A DNA stretch of 8,634 nt from Gammaproteobacteria bacterium (GTDB lineage: Bacteria; Pseudomonadota; Gammaproteobacteria; SZUA-229), in contig JAOUQA010000068.1 of the NCBI GenBank assembly GCA_029879605.1, forward strand, positions 1 through 8,634, read 5' to 3'. Shown here piece after piece: positions 7,425-8,634 of this stretch. A program made the translations under genes and the position numbers. Below the pieces are notes generated by a model. It did no database searches, was not told the DNA's origin, and worked only from the letters and a program-made list of their open reading frames with translations. The first letter of the stretch is position 1. Each line of letters starts with the position of its first letter.

Positions 7425-7468
7425 CCTGAAACATTAAAAGGTCGTGTAGCTGGCTTAATCTCTTCTAG
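7414..7468 (+). repeat. Short direct repeat across the end of nhaD
   Basis: ATCTCTTCTAG occurs at 7414-7424, including the nhaD stop codon, and again at 7458-7468, 44 bases apart. Eleven identical bases could be a small tandem duplication of the gene's tail or chance; the sequence between the copies is not otherwise repeated. Confidence 0.5.
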
Positions 7469-7625
7469 ATCCCGCCATCTGTGCTGAACTATGCAAAATT
7501 AAAGACTACCATTGTCTACTGGCTGCACCATGACTTTCAAACGCTTTCATGATAAGGTTTTCCACCTTTTTAGGGGTCTGATTAACCTGTCTTAATCAGC
7601 CATAACACGCCCTGGTTCAACTGGA
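7425..7625. other. Gap between nhaD and the ND4-like gene
   Basis: This 201-base stretch has no recognised gene or RNA. It contains a weak hairpin with T-run (AAGGT 7554-7558, ACCTT 7564-7568, T-run to 7571) that might partly terminate nhaD transcription, a 21-codon open frame (7530-7595) without a visible ribosome site, and the 22-base palindrome at 7578-7599. No strong promoter for the downstream gene could be picked out. Confidence 0.5.
7578..7599. repeat. 22-base palindrome upstream of the ND4-like gene
   Basis: CTGATTAA (7578-7585) and TTAATCAG (7592-7599) are exact inverted copies around the six bases CCTGTC, ending 26 bases before the ATG at 7626. The spacing and symmetry would suit a dimeric regulator's operator; alternatively it is an mRNA hairpin near the start. 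No T-tract follows, so it is not a terminator. Confidence 0.5.
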
Positions 7626-8634
7626 ATGCATGATTTAACACTGTTATTGCTACTGCCTGTTTTCGGTGCAGCGTGTATAGCTATAACACCGGCAAAACAA
7701 TCGACGCTCATACGCAATCTGGCTTTATTAGCTAGTCTGGCAGCCTTAATCTATTCGTGGTCACTCCTGTTTGCCTTTGACAAAACAACCGCAGCACTAC
7801 AATTTGCCGAACATACCGACTGGAATACTCGCCTGGGTACCTCCTACTCACTGGCTATTGATGGTATTTCTTTACCGATGATTCTACTGGCAACTTTGCT
7901 GAGCCTGGTAGCTATCCTGGCCTCAGCCAGTATTAAGACACATACCAAGGCCTATTATTTGCTGGTGCTGTTACTGGAATCTGCTCTGCTGGGTGTCTTC
8001 ATGGCACAGGACTGGTCATTATTCTATGTCTTCTGGGAACTGACCCTGATACCCCTGTTCTTCCTGATTGACCGGTGGGGAGGCGATCAACGCCACACTG
8101 CTGCTCTGAACTTTGTTCTCTACACCATGGGTGGCTCAGTCTTTATGCTCATCAGTCTACTGGTACTGTTCGATGCCACACCCGAACACTCCTTTGCAAT
8201 GGCCGATATGATGATCACAGCTCAAAAGCTACCTGTCGATATACAGACCCTGATTTTTCTAGGCTTTTTAATTGGTTTCGGCGTTAAGATGCCAATTTTT
8301 CCTCTACATGGCTGGCTACCTCTGGCCCATGTACAGGCTCCCAGCCCGATCAGTATACTACTCTCAGGCATCCTGTTAAAAATGGGTGCCTATGGGCTGA
8401 TTCGAGCAGCTACCATGCTCCCGGATGCCATCATCAGCCTGCAGAATATACTCGCCGGCCTGGCACTGTTCAGCCTGATCTATGGCGGCCTCCTGGCCTG
8501 GCGCCAATCTGATCTGAAAAAGATGATTGCCTATTCCTCAATTAGTCATATGGGCGTAGTACTGCTTGGCATTGCCTCATTGAATATTCTTGGCCTGACC
8601 GGTGCTTTATTACAAATGGTGGCACATGGCTTTG
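7626..8634 (+). CDS. ND4/NuoM-like proton-channel subunit, 3' part cut by window edge
   Basis: The first 336 residues of a protein related to complex I subunit M (ND4), normally about 480-510 long; the rest lies beyond the right edge. About ten membrane helices are visible. The proton-path residues known in E. coli NuoM have counterparts: E138 in FWELTLIP (TM5), K221 in GFGVKMPIFP (TM7) and K252 in GILLKMGAYG (TM8); DLKKMIAYSSISHMG (296-310) is the usual next block. One oddity is LPLAH (231-235) where related proteins commonly have LPDAH. The ATG at 7626 is the only ATG possible in frame because a stop lies ten codons upstream; no good Shine-Dalgarno is seen. The gene in front is nhaD rather than nuoL, so it may not belong to respiratory complex I. 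It could instead serve an Mrp-like antiporter, a DAB-type inorganic carbon system, or a secondary Nuo set. Confidence 0.88.
   Translation, partial: MHDLTLLLLLPVFGAACIAITPAKQSTLIRNLALLASLAALIYSWSLLFAFDKTTAALQFAEHTDWNTRLGTSYSLAIDGISLPMILLATLLSLVAILASASIKTHTKAYYLLVLLLESALLGVFMAQDWSLFYVFWELTLIPLFFLIDRWGGDQRHTAALNFVLYTMGGSVFMLISLLVLFDATPEHSFAMADMMITAQKLPVDIQTLIFLGFLIGFGVKMPIFPLHGWLPLAHVQAPSPISILLSGILLKMGAYGLIRAATMLPDAIISLQNILAGLALFSLIYGGLLAWRQSDLKKMIAYSSISHMGVVLLGIASLNILGLTGALLQMVAHGF

Noticed and set aside
8075..8287. Plus-strand 70-codon frame inside the ND4-like gene
   Set aside because: It is out of frame within a clear ND4-like coding region.

Overview
The window reads as ordinary chromosomal DNA of a moderately AT-rich, aerobic gammaproteobacterium. 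The evidence is the thiS-thiG-trmB order (familiar from gammaproteobacteria such as pseudomonads), a glycine-oxidase route to the thiazole of thiamine, and an NhaD-type Na+/H+ antiporter of the kind found in marine and haloalkaliphilic species. The species cannot be named from this sequence. No rRNA, tRNA, CRISPR array, insertion sequence or phage gene was seen, and no gene-free gap exceeds about 230 bases.

Left part (1-3912): thiamine thiazole synthesis plus one unknown gene. The minus-strand thiO (glycine oxidase) runs off the left edge. Upstream of it, also on the minus strand, lies a gene for an unrecognised exported protein (873-1835) with eight cysteines, a Pro/Lys-rich linker and a charged helix; it ends at a clear intrinsic terminator (821-844). 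Divergent from that gene are thiS (sulfur carrier) and thiG (thiazole synthase), followed by trmB (tRNA m7G46 methyltransferase). ThiO would supply dehydroglycine and ThiS-thiocarboxylate the sulfur, both used by ThiG. A perfect 10-bp inverted repeat sits between thiG and trmB.

Right part (3911-8634): membrane ion transport. A SulP-family anion transporter with a C-terminal STAS domain (minus strand, 3989-5767) converges on trmB; their tails share a hairpin whose U-tract lies on the sulP side. Divergent from sulP is nhaD, preceded by a good sigma-70 -10 box. After a 201-base gap with a 22-base palindrome comes an ND4/NuoM-like proton-channel subunit gene that runs off the right edge. It is not preceded by nuoL, as nuoM normally is in a complex I operon, so it may belong to a stand-alone antiporter-like or inorganic-carbon-uptake module.

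The most interesting points are the unknown exported cysteine-rich protein, and the SulP / NhaD / orphan ND4-like cluster, which could form a sodium- and proton-coupled anion (perhaps bicarbonate) uptake system. The second idea is inference, and the genes just right of the window would decide it.
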